The position numbers were made by a program, and so were the translations under genes. Positions 45,425 through 53,334 of a stretch of 64,000 nucleotides of DNA are shown piece by piece (within the stretch, counting starts at the first letter, position 1; every line of letters begins with the position of its first letter). Origin of the DNA: Nonomuraea sp. NBC_00507 (lineage in GTDB: Bacteria > Actinomycetota > Actinomycetes > Streptosporangiales > Streptosporangiaceae); contig NZ_CP107853.1 in the NCBI RefSeq assembly GCF_036013525.1, positions 4,278,001 through 4,342,000 of the forward strand, written 5' to 3'. The notes below the pieces were generated by a model. The model searched no databases, was not told the DNA's origin, and saw only the letters and a program-made list of their open reading frames with translations.

Positions 45425-45463
45425 CACCGTCATGCGACCTTCGCAGGAGGTCGCATGACGGTG
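45425..45463 (+). promoter_or_regulatory. 16-bp perfect hairpin covering the MerR ribosome-binding site and start
   Basis: CACCGTCATGCGACCT (45425-45440) is exactly complementary to 45448-45463, with the 7-base loop TCGCAGG. The 3' arm contains the end of the AGGAGG ribosome-binding site and the ATG at 45455. In RNA this would bury the start codon; in DNA it is a long dyad. Confidence 0.75.
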
Positions 45464-45814
45464 TATACGCCTGCGGAGGCGGTCGAGGAGACCGGCTTCA
45501 GTCTCGACACCCTGCGTTACTACGAGAAGATCGGCTTGCTGGAGCGGGTCACCAGGAACGCCTCCGGCCAGCGCAGGTTCACTCAGGACGACATCGGCTG
45601 GCTCGGCATGCTGCGCTGCCTGCGTGACACGGGCATGCCCATCGCCACGATGCTGCGCTTCGCCGAGCTCGTCCGCGCGGGAGACCACACGATCCCGGAT
45701 CGGATCAAGCTGCTGGAGGAGCACGACGGGCACGTCCAGGCGCAGATCGCGAACCTGGCCGAGCGCCAGCGCTACATCCACAACAAGATCTCCTACTACC
45801 GCAGCGTCATGTAG
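45455..45814 (+). CDS. MerR family transcriptional regulator
   Basis: 119 residues. The N-terminal winged helix reads YTPAEAVEETGFSLDTLRYY, then EKIGLLERVTR; the dimerisation helix ends QRYIHNKISYYRSVM, as in MerR proteins of the AdhR/aldo-keto-reductase-linked type. No conserved Cys, so it senses something other than a metal or disulfide. ATG 45455 has AGGAGG; a GTG two codons later (45461) would partly escape the hairpin. Divergent from the aldo/keto reductase. Confidence 0.9.
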   Translation: MTVYTPAEAVEETGFSLDTLRYYEKIGLLERVTRNASGQRRFTQDDIGWLGMLRCLRDTGMPIATMLRFAELVRAGDHTIPDRIKLLEEHDGHVQAQIANLAERQRYIHNKISYYRSVM

Positions 45815-45850
45815 ACCCACCTTTGCCATCCGGCCGATAGACCAAGATCC

Positions 45851-47308
45851 ATGGCCGGAGCGAGGGCCGGACGGATCAACGTGTCACTGCGCCGCGTTGC
45901 CATGGTGGGCGCGGCGATGTTGTTCGTACTGCTGGGCCACATCACGATCGTGCAGGCGTTCGGGTCCCAGGCGCTCAACGCCGACCGCAGGAACGAGCGG
46001 CCGCTGCTCGCCAGGTTCGGCCACCCGCGTGGCGACATCCTGACCTACGACGGCACGGTCATCGCCACGAGCCGCCCGGCCGGTGGCGGCCCGTACCTCT
46101 ATCAGCGGGTCTACCGGCACGGCGAGGTCTACGTGCCGGTCACCGGGCACCTGTCGCTCTACCGCTCCTCCGGCATCGAGCAGGCGCAGGGCGCGGTGTT
46201 GTCCGGTGACGATGCCAAGGTCAAGGTCCGGTCGCTGGTGAGGGACGGCGGCGTCGAAGGGGCCGACGTGCGGCTGACGATCAGCGACCGGGTGCAGTGG
46301 GCCGCGTACCAGAGCCTCAAGGCGGTGGGCGTGCCCGGGGCGGTGGTGGCGATCAACCCGGCGACGGGCGCCATCCTGGCGCTGGCCTCGTACCCGTCGT
46401 ACGACCCGAACGTCCTCACCACGTTCGACCGCACCCGGCTGGCCGAGACGGCGCGGGGGTTGCGGCGAGCGCCCGGGCGGCCGCTGCTGAACCGGGCGCT
46501 GCGCCAGACGTATCCGCCGGGCTCGACGTTCAAGCTGGTGACCACGGCCGCGGCACTGGGCTCCGGCGAGTACAACCCGGCCGGCCTGGTCGACGCCCCG
46601 GCGCGGCTGCCGCTGCCGGGAACCTCGGCGTACGTCCGAAACGATCCCGGCTGCCGCGACAACCGCCCGACGCTCCTGTACGCCTTCCAGGTCTCCTGCG
46701 ATACGGCGTTCGCCACCATAGGGATGCAGCTCGGCCAGGACATCCTGCGGGACCAGGCGGAGGCGTTCGGGTTCAACGAGGAGAGTCTGGCGATTCCGGT
46801 GGCCACGACGCCGAGCAGGTTTCCTACCGCTCCGGCCATGACGCGGGCCCAGACGGCGCTGGCGGCCATCGGGCACCACGAGGACAGGGCCACGCCGCTG
46901 ATGATCGCCATGTTGTCGGCGGCCGTGGCCAACGACGGGGTGCTGATGCGGCCGTACCTGGTGGAGGAGGTGCGCCTGGCGGACGGCTCGGTCATCAACC
47001 GGGCCGGCCCCACGCCGTACCGTACGGCGGTGCCGGCCCCGCTGGCCAGACATCTGGCGGCGATGATGACCACGGTGACGCACGCGGGCGGCACAGGAAC
47101 GGGCGCGGCCATCCCCGGTGTGGAGGTGGCCGCCGAGACCGCCATGTCACGGGTCGTCCCCGGCGCGGAGGACCACGCGCTGGTCACCGCCTTCGCACCT
47201 GCCGACAAACCAGAGGTGGCGGTGGGGGTGGTGCTGGAGCACCCGGGCGCCCGGGCTGCCAACGTGGCGCCGATCGCGCGGGCCGTGATCGAGGCCGCCT
47301 TGGCATGA
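45851..47308 (+). CDS. Class B penicillin-binding protein homologue (PbpA-like) with altered SxN and KTG motifs
   Basis: 485 residues. An N-terminal membrane anchor (about residues 16-36), a dimerisation-type region (NERPLLARFGHPRGDILTYD, with S-rich signature) and a transpeptidase domain. The SxxK motif is intact (YPPGSTFKLV). The second motif reads SCD where active PbpA proteins have SxN, and the third reads AETA (VEVAAETAMSRVV) where KTGT is expected. The following TAFAPADKPEVAVGVVLEHP aligns with the normal family end, so the KTG position is clear. It is probably inactive or altered in beta-lactam/acyl-substrate binding and may be a regulatory or divisome-associated paralogue. An in-frame GTG at 45881 is an alternative start. 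Confidence 0.85.
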   Translation: MAGARAGRINVSLRRVAMVGAAMLFVLLGHITIVQAFGSQALNADRRNERPLLARFGHPRGDILTYDGTVIATSRPAGGGPYLYQRVYRHGEVYVPVTGHLSLYRSSGIEQAQGAVLSGDDAKVKVRSLVRDGGVEGADVRLTISDRVQWAAYQSLKAVGVPGAVVAINPATGAILALASYPSYDPNVLTTFDRTRLAETARGLRRAPGRPLLNRALRQTYPPGSTFKLVTTAAALGSGEYNPAGLVDAPARLPLPGTSAYVRNDPGCRDNRPTLLYAFQVSCDTAFATIGMQLGQDILRDQAEAFGFNEESLAIPVATTPSRFPTAPAMTRAQTALAAIGHHEDRATPLMIAMLSAAVANDGVLMRPYLVEEVRLADGSVINRAGPTPYRTAVPAPLARHLAAMMTTVTHAGGTGTGAAIPGVEVAAETAMSRVVPGAEDHALVTAFAPADKPEVAVGVVLEHPGARAANVAPIARAVIEAALA

Positions 47309-47315
47309 GCGTCGG

Positions 47316-49178
47316 TCAGCGGTAGGCCCTGGCCTGGAGGGAGTAGAGGTCGGCGTAGAGGCCGTCGAGGGCCATGAGCGTGTCGTGGTCGCCTTGTTCG
47401 GTGACCTTGCCGTGGTCGAGGACGTAGATGCGGTCGGCGTAGCGGACGCTGGCCAGGCGGTGGGTGATGAGCAGGACGGTGCGGCCGTCGGAGTGGGTGC
47501 GGATGCGCTCGAAGAGGGCGTGTTCGGCGCGGGCGTCGAGTGCGGCGGTGGGTTCGTCGCAGATGAGCAGGTCGGCGTCGCGGTGGAAGCCGCGGGCGAC
47601 GGCGATGCGCTGCCATTGGCCGCCGGACAGCTCGTGGCCGTCCTTGAAGCGGCGGTCGAGGAGGGTGCGGTAGCCGTGGGGCAGATCGGCGATGACTTCA
47701 TCGGCGCCCGCCACCGCCGCGGCCGCGTGTAAGGCCTCGTCCCCTTTGTCGGTGCCCATCGTGATGTTGTAGCGCGCGGTGAGCGGCCAGCGGGTGTGGT
47801 CCTGGGCGATCACGGCCGTGCGGAGGCGTAGGTCTTCCGGGTTGACCTGTTTCAGGTCGGTGTCGTCCCACAGGACCGCCCCGGAGTCCGGCTCGTAGAG
47901 GCCTGAGAGGATCTTGGCGAGGGTGGTCTTGCCTGAGCCGTTCTCGCCGACGAAGGCGATCACCTCGCCCTGCTTGATCTCGATGGTCACCTCGCGCAGG
48001 GCCGGCGCTTGCGCGCCGGGGTAGGTGAACGTCACGCCGCTGGCGGTGATGCGCTGGAAGCCCGGCGGCATCGCGGCCGGTCGTCTCGCGGACACGCGGC
48101 GCTCGGCGTCGGCGCAGAACTCCAGGAAGTCGGTGAAGTAGAGGCCCTCCTCGTAGAGGCGGTTGGTGGCGTAGATCAGGTTGCCGAGCGACTGCTGGGC
48201 GGACCTGATCGCCAGGACCGCCGTGCCGGCCACGGCCAGCGGGATCGCCCCGATCGCCAGGAGCACGCCCAGGGCGAGGTAGACCAGGCCGGTGCCGAGG
48301 CCGCCGAGCGCCTGGCCGGCGAGCCCGGCGAAGGTCTGCCGCCTGGCCAGCTTGAGCATCACGTCCTGCTCGGCCCGCGCCACAGCGTCGTACATGCGCA
48401 GCAGGAAACCGCGCATCGTGAACGAGCGGACCTCCGCCGCCGGCTCGCGGTTGGCCAGCAATTCACCGATGATCCACTTGCGGCGGTTGGCAGGGATGAG
48501 GGCGTAGAGGGTGGCGTAGCGCATCCTGGCGCTACGGACCATGGCCCACGCGTCCGGCAGCACCGCCAGCAGGAGCAGCGGGAGTAGCACCGGGTGCAGG
48601 ACGCCCAACACGCCGGCCACGGCGGCGATGCCGACAGCGGCGCTCAGCACGTCGACGGCCGCGGACACGACCTGGTCCGCCATGGCCACGCCACGCAGCC
48701 TGGCCCGCTGCAACGCGTCGTGGAACTCCGGGTCGTCGTAGGCGACCAGGTCGACGCGGCTGGTCAGGCCGTAGAGCCGCTCCTCGGTCAGACGGCTGAC
48801 CTGCGGGTCCAAGCGCGACTGCGCCCAGCCCGCGCCGGCCTGCACCGCCGTGCGCAGGGCCGCCGCGGCGGCCACCAGGGCCAGACTGGGCAGCGCGGCC
48901 ACGACGCGGTCCGGGGTCGGGCCCTCGCTGAAGAGCGCGGTCAGCACGCCTGTCGTGGCCAGCAGCCCGAACGCGGTGAACACGCCACCGAGCAGGTTGA
49001 GCGTGACCGTGGCCACGGTGTCGCGCGGGCTGGCCCGCCACGCCATGCGCATCGCCTGGGCCACCAGCGACGGCAGTCGCCTGGCGATGGTCAGGAAGCC
49101 CACGTCCGCCAGCTTGTCCGTGTGGGCGTGCCAGTCGGAGAAGGAGATCTCACCGAGCTCTAACGGCTCATCGGCCAT
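47316..49178 (-). CDS. ABC transporter, fused permease and ATP-binding protein (exporter type)
   Basis: 620 residues. Six membrane spans are predicted in residues 50-330. The nucleotide-binding domain then shows Walker A FVGENGSGKTTLAKIL, Q-loop, signature HELSGGQWQRIAVARG, Walker B LLICDEPTAALD and the switch His in LLITHRL. Half-size exporters of this type move peptides, lipids or small molecules. It is single and leftward, with an A+T-rich promoter region upstream (49200-49290). No substrate gene is adjacent. Confidence 0.9.
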   Translation of the reverse strand: MADEPLELGEISFSDWHAHTDKLADVGFLTIARRLPSLVAQAMRMAWRASPRDTVATVTLNLLGGVFTAFGLLATTGVLTALFSEGPTPDRVVAALPSLALVAAAAALRTAVQAGAGWAQSRLDPQVSRLTEERLYGLTSRVDLVAYDDPEFHDALQRARLRGVAMADQVVSAAVDVLSAAVGIAAVAGVLGVLHPVLLPLLLLAVLPDAWAMVRSARMRYATLYALIPANRRKWIIGELLANREPAAEVRSFTMRGFLLRMYDAVARAEQDVMLKLARRQTFAGLAGQALGGLGTGLVYLALGVLLAIGAIPLAVAGTAVLAIRSAQQSLGNLIYATNRLYEEGLYFTDFLEFCADAERRVSARRPAAMPPGFQRITASGVTFTYPGAQAPALREVTIEIKQGEVIAFVGENGSGKTTLAKILSGLYEPDSGAVLWDDTDLKQVNPEDLRLRTAVIAQDHTRWPLTARYNITMGTDKGDEALHAAAAVAGADEVIADLPHGYRTLLDRRFKDGHELSGGQWQRIAVARGFHRDADLLICDEPTAALDARAEHALFERIRTHSDGRTVLLITHRLASVRYADRIYVLDHGKVTEQGDHDTLMALDGLYADLYSLQARAYR

Positions 49179-49506
49179 GACTCGAGTGTGCCTACGGGCA
49201 CCGACAGTTCACCATCGATTATCGAGAGTAGTTGCTCGAATACGGATAGTAATATCTGCCTCGTCTACATATTGCCTTCTGCATCGTCGTATGGCCATGT
49301 CAATGCATGTGCGGCCCCCTTGCGTAGCTCTACGGTTGGGGACGCCGCGCAGCCGAGGGGCCGGACATCTTCGGAGGGGTGGGTGTCCGGCTCCGGGCGC
49401 GCGGCAGCGGGCTCGAGCCGCGCAGGGCTCGGGCCCGCCCAAGGCACAGAGGCCTCCATGGATCGGTGGACGCTGCGCCGTCCGGGGCGGTCGTACGTTG
49501 GCGGAT
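49179..49506. other. 328-base gap upstream of the ABC exporter and third ANL gene
   Basis: Bases about 49205-49295 are clearly richer in A+T than the rest of the window and contain a dyad TATCGAG/CTCGA-ATA (near 49220-49242). This is the likely divergent control region of the exporter. The second half returns to high GC and contains TACGTT (49494-49499). I see no supported gene. Confidence 0.5.
49494..49499 (+). promoter_or_regulatory. -10 box of the third shortened ANL gene (leaderless type)
   Basis: TACGTT lies seven bases before the ATG at 49507, the same geometry as for the other two shortened ANL genes. The TGCA...CATG block seen before those two is not found at 20 bases upstream here. 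Confidence 0.45.
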
Positions 49507-50319
49507 ATGCGGCCCGACGCCTCGGCCACCGTGATCAACGAGGTGTTCCACCGGGCCTACGAGCGCGGTGACCGGCCGGCGCTGGTCGACCTGCGCGGCG
49601 GCCACGTCTACGGTTATCGGCGGCTGGTGACCGAGGTGACCAGGGCGGCGTCCGGGCTCGTGCGCTGGGGCGCCAGACGCGACCAGGTCGTGGCCGTGCA
49701 CGTTTCGACGGCGGGGGCGCAGACGCTGGCCGTGCACACGGTGCTGGCGGCCGGAGGGGTGGCGGCGCCCATCGACCCCGCGCTCGGCGCCGAGGCCATG
49801 GCCGCCTGGCTGCTGGCCTGCGACGCACGCACCTTGATCACCACACCCGACCTGGCCGAGACGGCGAGGCAGGCGGCGCGCGGATCCCAGGTGCGGCAGG
49901 TCGTCTCGCTCGGTGCGGCGCTCGAGGCGATCGACTTTCGCGCCCTGCTCACGCTGGAGCCCACCGCGCTGCCCGCGCTCGACGCCGCGCGCCAGGACGC
50001 GTTGCTGCTGGCCGACGGCCGCCGCATGTCGCACGCGGCGCTGCTGGCCAGGATGGCCGAGCTCGACCGGCCCGTACGCCTGGCCGAGTCCGACGTGGTG
50101 CTGACCACGTGGCGGCCCGACGGCGGCTGCGACCTGCTCGCCCTCGTCGGTCTCGGCATGTCGAAGGGCGCTCTGGTGGTGGCCGCAGGTGATGATCTAC
50201 CCGGCGGCATCCAGGACTTCGCCGTCACCGTGGTGGCGGGCACCGAGGGCAGGCTGCAGCGCGTCCGCAGGAGCGGTCAGGGGGTGGCAGGGTGGAGGAG
50301 CGGCTCGCCGCGCACGTAG
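49507..50319 (+). CDS. Shortened ANL N-terminal-domain protein lacking the P-loop
   Basis: 270 residues. It follows an acyl-CoA ligase N-terminal domain: YGYRRLVTEVTRAASGLVRW, VLAAGGVAAPIDPALGAEAM, DARTLITTPDLAETAR, then ALLARMAELDRPVRLAESDV and GCDLLALVGLGMSKGALVVA. At the P-loop position (about residues 168-176) it reads LLADGRRMSHA; the glycine/threonine-rich loop and PKG Lys are missing while both flanks are kept, as if cut out. The C-terminal domain is absent. The 3' end overlaps the convergent dehydrogenase gene by 43 bases. It is catalytically dead by sequence; the role is unknown. Confidence 0.75.
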   Translation: MRPDASATVINEVFHRAYERGDRPALVDLRGGHVYGYRRLVTEVTRAASGLVRWGARRDQVVAVHVSTAGAQTLAVHTVLAAGGVAAPIDPALGAEAMAAWLLACDARTLITTPDLAETARQAARGSQVRQVVSLGAALEAIDFRALLTLEPTALPALDAARQDALLLADGRRMSHAALLARMAELDRPVRLAESDVVLTTWRPDGGCDLLALVGLGMSKGALVVAAGDDLPGGIQDFAVTVVAGTEGRLQRVRRSGQGVAGWRSGSPRT

Positions 50320-51281
50320 CGGGCCACGTCCGCGGCCACGATCGCGGCCGCCTTCATCGCCGTCTCCTTGCTGGCCCCGGCCAGGTGCGGGCTCATGATC
50401 AGGTTCGGCGTCGTGAGCAGGCGCGAGCCCGGCGGGATCGGCTCCTCGGGGAAGACGTCCATCGCGGCGCCGAACAGGTGACCGGAATCCAGCGCGTCGC
50501 ACATCGCGTCGTAGTCGAGCAGCGCGCCGCGGGCGCAGTTGACCAGGACCGAGCCGCGCGGCATGGTGGCGAGCTCGGCCGCGCCGATCATGCCGGCGGT
50601 CTCGGGGGTGGCGCGGGCGTGCAGGGAGACGAAGCGGGAGCGGCGCAGCAGCTCGTCGAGCTCCACCCGGCCGGGCACGTCGACGTACGGGTCGTGGACG
50701 AGGACGCTCGCGCCGAAGCCCTCCAGCATGCGGGCCACGCGGCGGCCGATCGCGCCGTAGCCGACCAGGCCGACCGTGCTGCCGTCCAGCTCGGGGCCGA
50801 CGTTGTCGTACATGTAGTAGTCGCCCCGCCACACGCCTGCGGCCAGATCGGCGTGGGTCTGGGGGATCCTGCGGGTGGCGGCCAGCAACATGGCGAGCGT
50901 GTGCTCGGCGGTGGCGACCGCGTTGCGGCCGGGCGCGTACGTCACCGCCACGCCGGCCTGCGCCGCCGCCTCCAGGTTCGCGTTCACCGGGCCGCCCCGG
51001 CTGACGCAGAACAGCCGCAGGTCGGGAGAGGCGTCCAGGACCCGCTTGGTCAGCGGAGCCATCTGGGTCACGCAGACCTCGACACCGCGGAGCGCCTCGA
51101 TCAGCTCGTCCTCCACGTCCGACGCCTCGTCCACCTCGCCGACCCGGCCGAACGGCTCCACCGGCCAGGGCAGCGTCAGCTCGCGGATGTCCACCTCGCC
51201 GGGGACCTCGCGCCTGAGCGCGTCGACGAGCAGGCGGTTCTGGACGAAGTGGTCGCCTGCGACAAGGACTCGGGTGGTCAA
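50277..51281 (-). CDS. 2-hydroxyacid dehydrogenase (D-isomer-specific family)
   Basis: 334 residues. The NAD-binding loop is GLVGYGAIGRRVARML, the substrate Arg lies in VNCARGALLD, the Glu in FPEEP and the catalytic His in MSPHLAGAS. The N-terminal lobe (VTQMAPLTKRVLDA, FCVSRGGPVN) resembles phosphoglycerate/erythronate-type dehydrogenases. TTG start overlapping the stop of the histidine phosphatase gene by 4 bases. It is the last gene of the sugar operon and should oxidise a hydroxyacid, perhaps a phosphorylated sugar acid, generated by the pathway. Confidence 0.88.
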   Translation of the reverse strand: MTTRVLVAGDHFVQNRLLVDALRREVPGEVDIRELTLPWPVEPFGRVGEVDEASDVEDELIEALRGVEVCVTQMAPLTKRVLDASPDLRLFCVSRGGPVNANLEAAAQAGVAVTYAPGRNAVATAEHTLAMLLAATRRIPQTHADLAAGVWRGDYYMYDNVGPELDGSTVGLVGYGAIGRRVARMLEGFGASVLVHDPYVDVPGRVELDELLRRSRFVSLHARATPETAGMIGAAELATMPRGSVLVNCARGALLDYDAMCDALDSGHLFGAAMDVFPEEPIPPGSRLLTTPNLIMSPHLAGASKETAMKAAAIVAADVARYVRGEPLLHPATP

Positions 51282-51898
51282 CGAACGGCTCCAATCGGGG
51301 AGTTGTACTGCAGCAACGCGGCCCGCCCGCCCGCATCACGCAGACGCAGCTCGGTCAGCGCGCAGTTGTCCAGACGTGGAAACAACCGCCGGTACTCGCC
51401 GAGCGGCACGCCGATCAGCCGGCACAGGGTCAGCCTGATCGCGGTCGTGTGCGCGACCACCAGCACCCGGCCGCCGGATTCGGCGGCGGCGATGTCGTGC
51501 AGGGCCGCGACGAAGCGGGCGGCGGCCCCGTGGGGGTCCTCGCCGCCGGGCAGCGGGTGCCCGGCGGGGTCGGCCTCGAAGGCGGCGCGTGCCCCGGGGA
51601 ACCGTTCGGCCATCTCGGCCGAGGTCAGGCCCTCTCCCTGGCCGAAGTCCAGCTCGCGCAGCCGGGGGTCGGTCCGGAGCGCCACGCCGGCTTTGGCCGC
51701 GCTCGCCTCGGCGGTGATCCTGGCGCGGCTGAGTGTGGAGGACCACACCGCCGACAGACCCGCTCGTGCCGCCCATTCGGCCAGCTGGGCGGCCTGGGCG
51801 TGGCCGCGCGGGGTGAGCTCGATGTCGCTGACGCCGGCGTAGCGGTTCTCGGCGTGCCAGACGGTCTCGCCGTGACGGACGAGCACGAGGTCGGTCAT
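51278..51898 (-). CDS. Histidine phosphatase superfamily protein
   Basis: 206 residues. The phospho-His motif is VLVRHGETVWHAENRYAG, the second Arg lies in SSTLSRARITAEA, the Glu in LRELDFGQGEG and the second His in VLVVAHTTAIR. It is a phosphoglycerate-mutase-like cytoplasmic phosphatase, placed between a kinase and a dehydrogenase gene (4-base overlaps at both ends), so it is likely to dephosphorylate an intermediate of the same pathway. Confidence 0.9.
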   Translation of the reverse strand: MTDLVLVRHGETVWHAENRYAGVSDIELTPRGHAQAAQLAEWAARAGLSAVWSSTLSRARITAEASAAKAGVALRTDPRLRELDFGQGEGLTSAEMAERFPGARAAFEADPAGHPLPGGEDPHGAAARFVAALHDIAAAESGGRVLVVAHTTAIRLTLCRLIGVPLGEYRRLFPRLDNCALTELRLRDAGGRAALLQYNSPIGAVR

Positions 51899-53334
51899 CG
51901 GGCAGTCCTCTCGCGGGCGTGTCGCGCGGCCTGCTCCTGAAGCCAGCCGCGTCGTTCCAGCTCGGCGACGAAGCGCAGGTACGGCTCACGCAGGTCGGTG
52001 CGCGACGGTTCCACTGTCGCGCGGGTCCTGATCATCCGGCTGGGGTCCCCGCCGGCCAGGACGGCCATGCCCAGCGCGGGTTCGGCGTTCTCGCGCAGCG
52101 TCACGGGACGTCCCAGGACGTCCGCCCTCAGCTGGTTCCAGAAGGCGCTGCGCGTGGCGCCGCCGGTCAGGATCACCTCGCCGTCCACGGGAGCGCCGAG
52201 GAGGTCGAGGTGGTCGAAGCAGAGGCGCTCGACGAAGGCCGCCCCGAGGAGGATGGCCGCATAACGTTCGACGTCGTCGGCCGGTTCGCCGAGCGTGAAG
52301 GTCTCGGCGGCTGGCGCGTCGAACGGGAAGCGCTCACCGCGCGACACGAGCGGGTAGGTCACGGGCACGGAGAGGAGCCTTTCTCCAGACGTGACGCGCA
52401 ACCGCGCCGTGGCCTGCGTGCTCAGCGCGTCCAGATCGCGGCCGGGCAGGTCGCGGGTCAGAGCGCCCGCGCCTGTGCTCGAAGCGCCGCCGGGCAGCCA
52501 GGAGCCGTCGGGGGCGCGGTGCGAATACACCACGCCGAGCGGGTCGTGGAGCAGCTCCTTCGTCACGCCCTTGAGCACCAGCGTCGTGCCCAGCACCGAG
52601 TTCCAGCTGCCGGTCCGGGTGGCGCCCGCGCCGAGCTGGGCCGCGCAGCCGTCCGTCATCCCGGCGATCACCGGTGTGCCCGCCGGGAGGCCGGTCTCCT
52701 CGGCGGCCGCCGCGCAGACCACCCCCAACCGGGTGCCCGGACGTACGACCTCGGGGAGGATCTCCGGAGGCACCAGGTCCAGCACCTCGGCGGGCCAGCG
52801 CTCCTCGATCAGGTCCACACCGGTCTTGAGCGCGTTGCTCAGGTCCGTAGGCACCTCGTGCCCGGTCAGCCGCCGGTTCACGAAGTCGTTCTGGTGCGCC
52901 GGCCGGGCCCCGGCCGGCGCGTCCCTGAGCAGCCACAGCAGCTTCGGCAGCGCCCAGTTGGGCTGCATCCGGCGGTAGCCGAGCCGCTCCCACACCCCCG
53001 CGCCCACCTCGTTGACCCGTTCGGCGTCGGCGCGGCGGTCGTCGTACATGAGCGCCGGGGTCAGCGGCCGGCCGGCCGTGTCCGTGAGCAGGATCGTTCC
53101 AGAGGTGGCGGCCACGGCCACGCCCGCCACCAGGGAAGAGGGCACGTCGCGCAGCGCCTCGCGGGTGGCGGAGGCCAGCGCGCGCCACCACTCCTCGGGG
53201 TCCTGCTCGTGGCGGGGCCCGTCGCGGCGGCTGGTCAGCGGGCGGCCGGCCGCGCCGAGCACCTCGCCGCCCTCGCCGACGGCCATCGCTCGCACGCTCT
53301 GCGTGCCGAGGTCGATGCCGATCCAGACGCTCAT
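51895..53334 (-). CDS. FGGY family carbohydrate kinase (xylulokinase-like)
   Basis: 479 residues. ATP-dependent sugar kinase with the N-terminal phosphate loop GIDLGTQSVRAMAVGEGG, the substrate region DDRRADAERVNEV, ALPKLLWLLRD, catalytic Asp in GMTDGCAAQLGAG and the adenosine motif VILTGGATRSAFWNQLRADV. ATG start overlapping the upstream kinase stop by 4 bases. It is more like xylulokinases than the second FGGY kinase next to it; the true sugar is unknown. Confidence 0.9.
   Translation of the reverse strand: MSVWIGIDLGTQSVRAMAVGEGGEVLGAAGRPLTSRRDGPRHEQDPEEWWRALASATREALRDVPSSLVAGVAVAATSGTILLTDTAGRPLTPALMYDDRRADAERVNEVGAGVWERLGYRRMQPNWALPKLLWLLRDAPAGARPAHQNDFVNRRLTGHEVPTDLSNALKTGVDLIEERWPAEVLDLVPPEILPEVVRPGTRLGVVCAAAAEETGLPAGTPVIAGMTDGCAAQLGAGATRTGSWNSVLGTTLVLKGVTKELLHDPLGVVYSHRAPDGSWLPGGASSTGAGALTRDLPGRDLDALSTQATARLRVTSGERLLSVPVTYPLVSRGERFPFDAPAAETFTLGEPADDVERYAAILLGAAFVERLCFDHLDLLGAPVDGEVILTGGATRSAFWNQLRADVLGRPVTLRENAEPALGMAVLAGGDPSRMIRTRATVEPSRTDLREPYLRFVAELERRGWLQEQAARHARERTAR

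Noticed and set aside
49304..49321. Third copy of the TGCA...CATG promoter element before the 49.5-kb ANL gene
   Set aside because: TGCATGTGCGGCCCCCTT resembles it but lies about 170 bases from the -10 box in use, not 20 bases, so chance similarity is likely.
49209..49538. Short minus-strand frames upstream of the ABC exporter as a secreted peptide substrate
   Set aside because: No leader/core organisation, no Gly-Gly or Cys/Ser/Thr-rich core and no ribosome-binding site.
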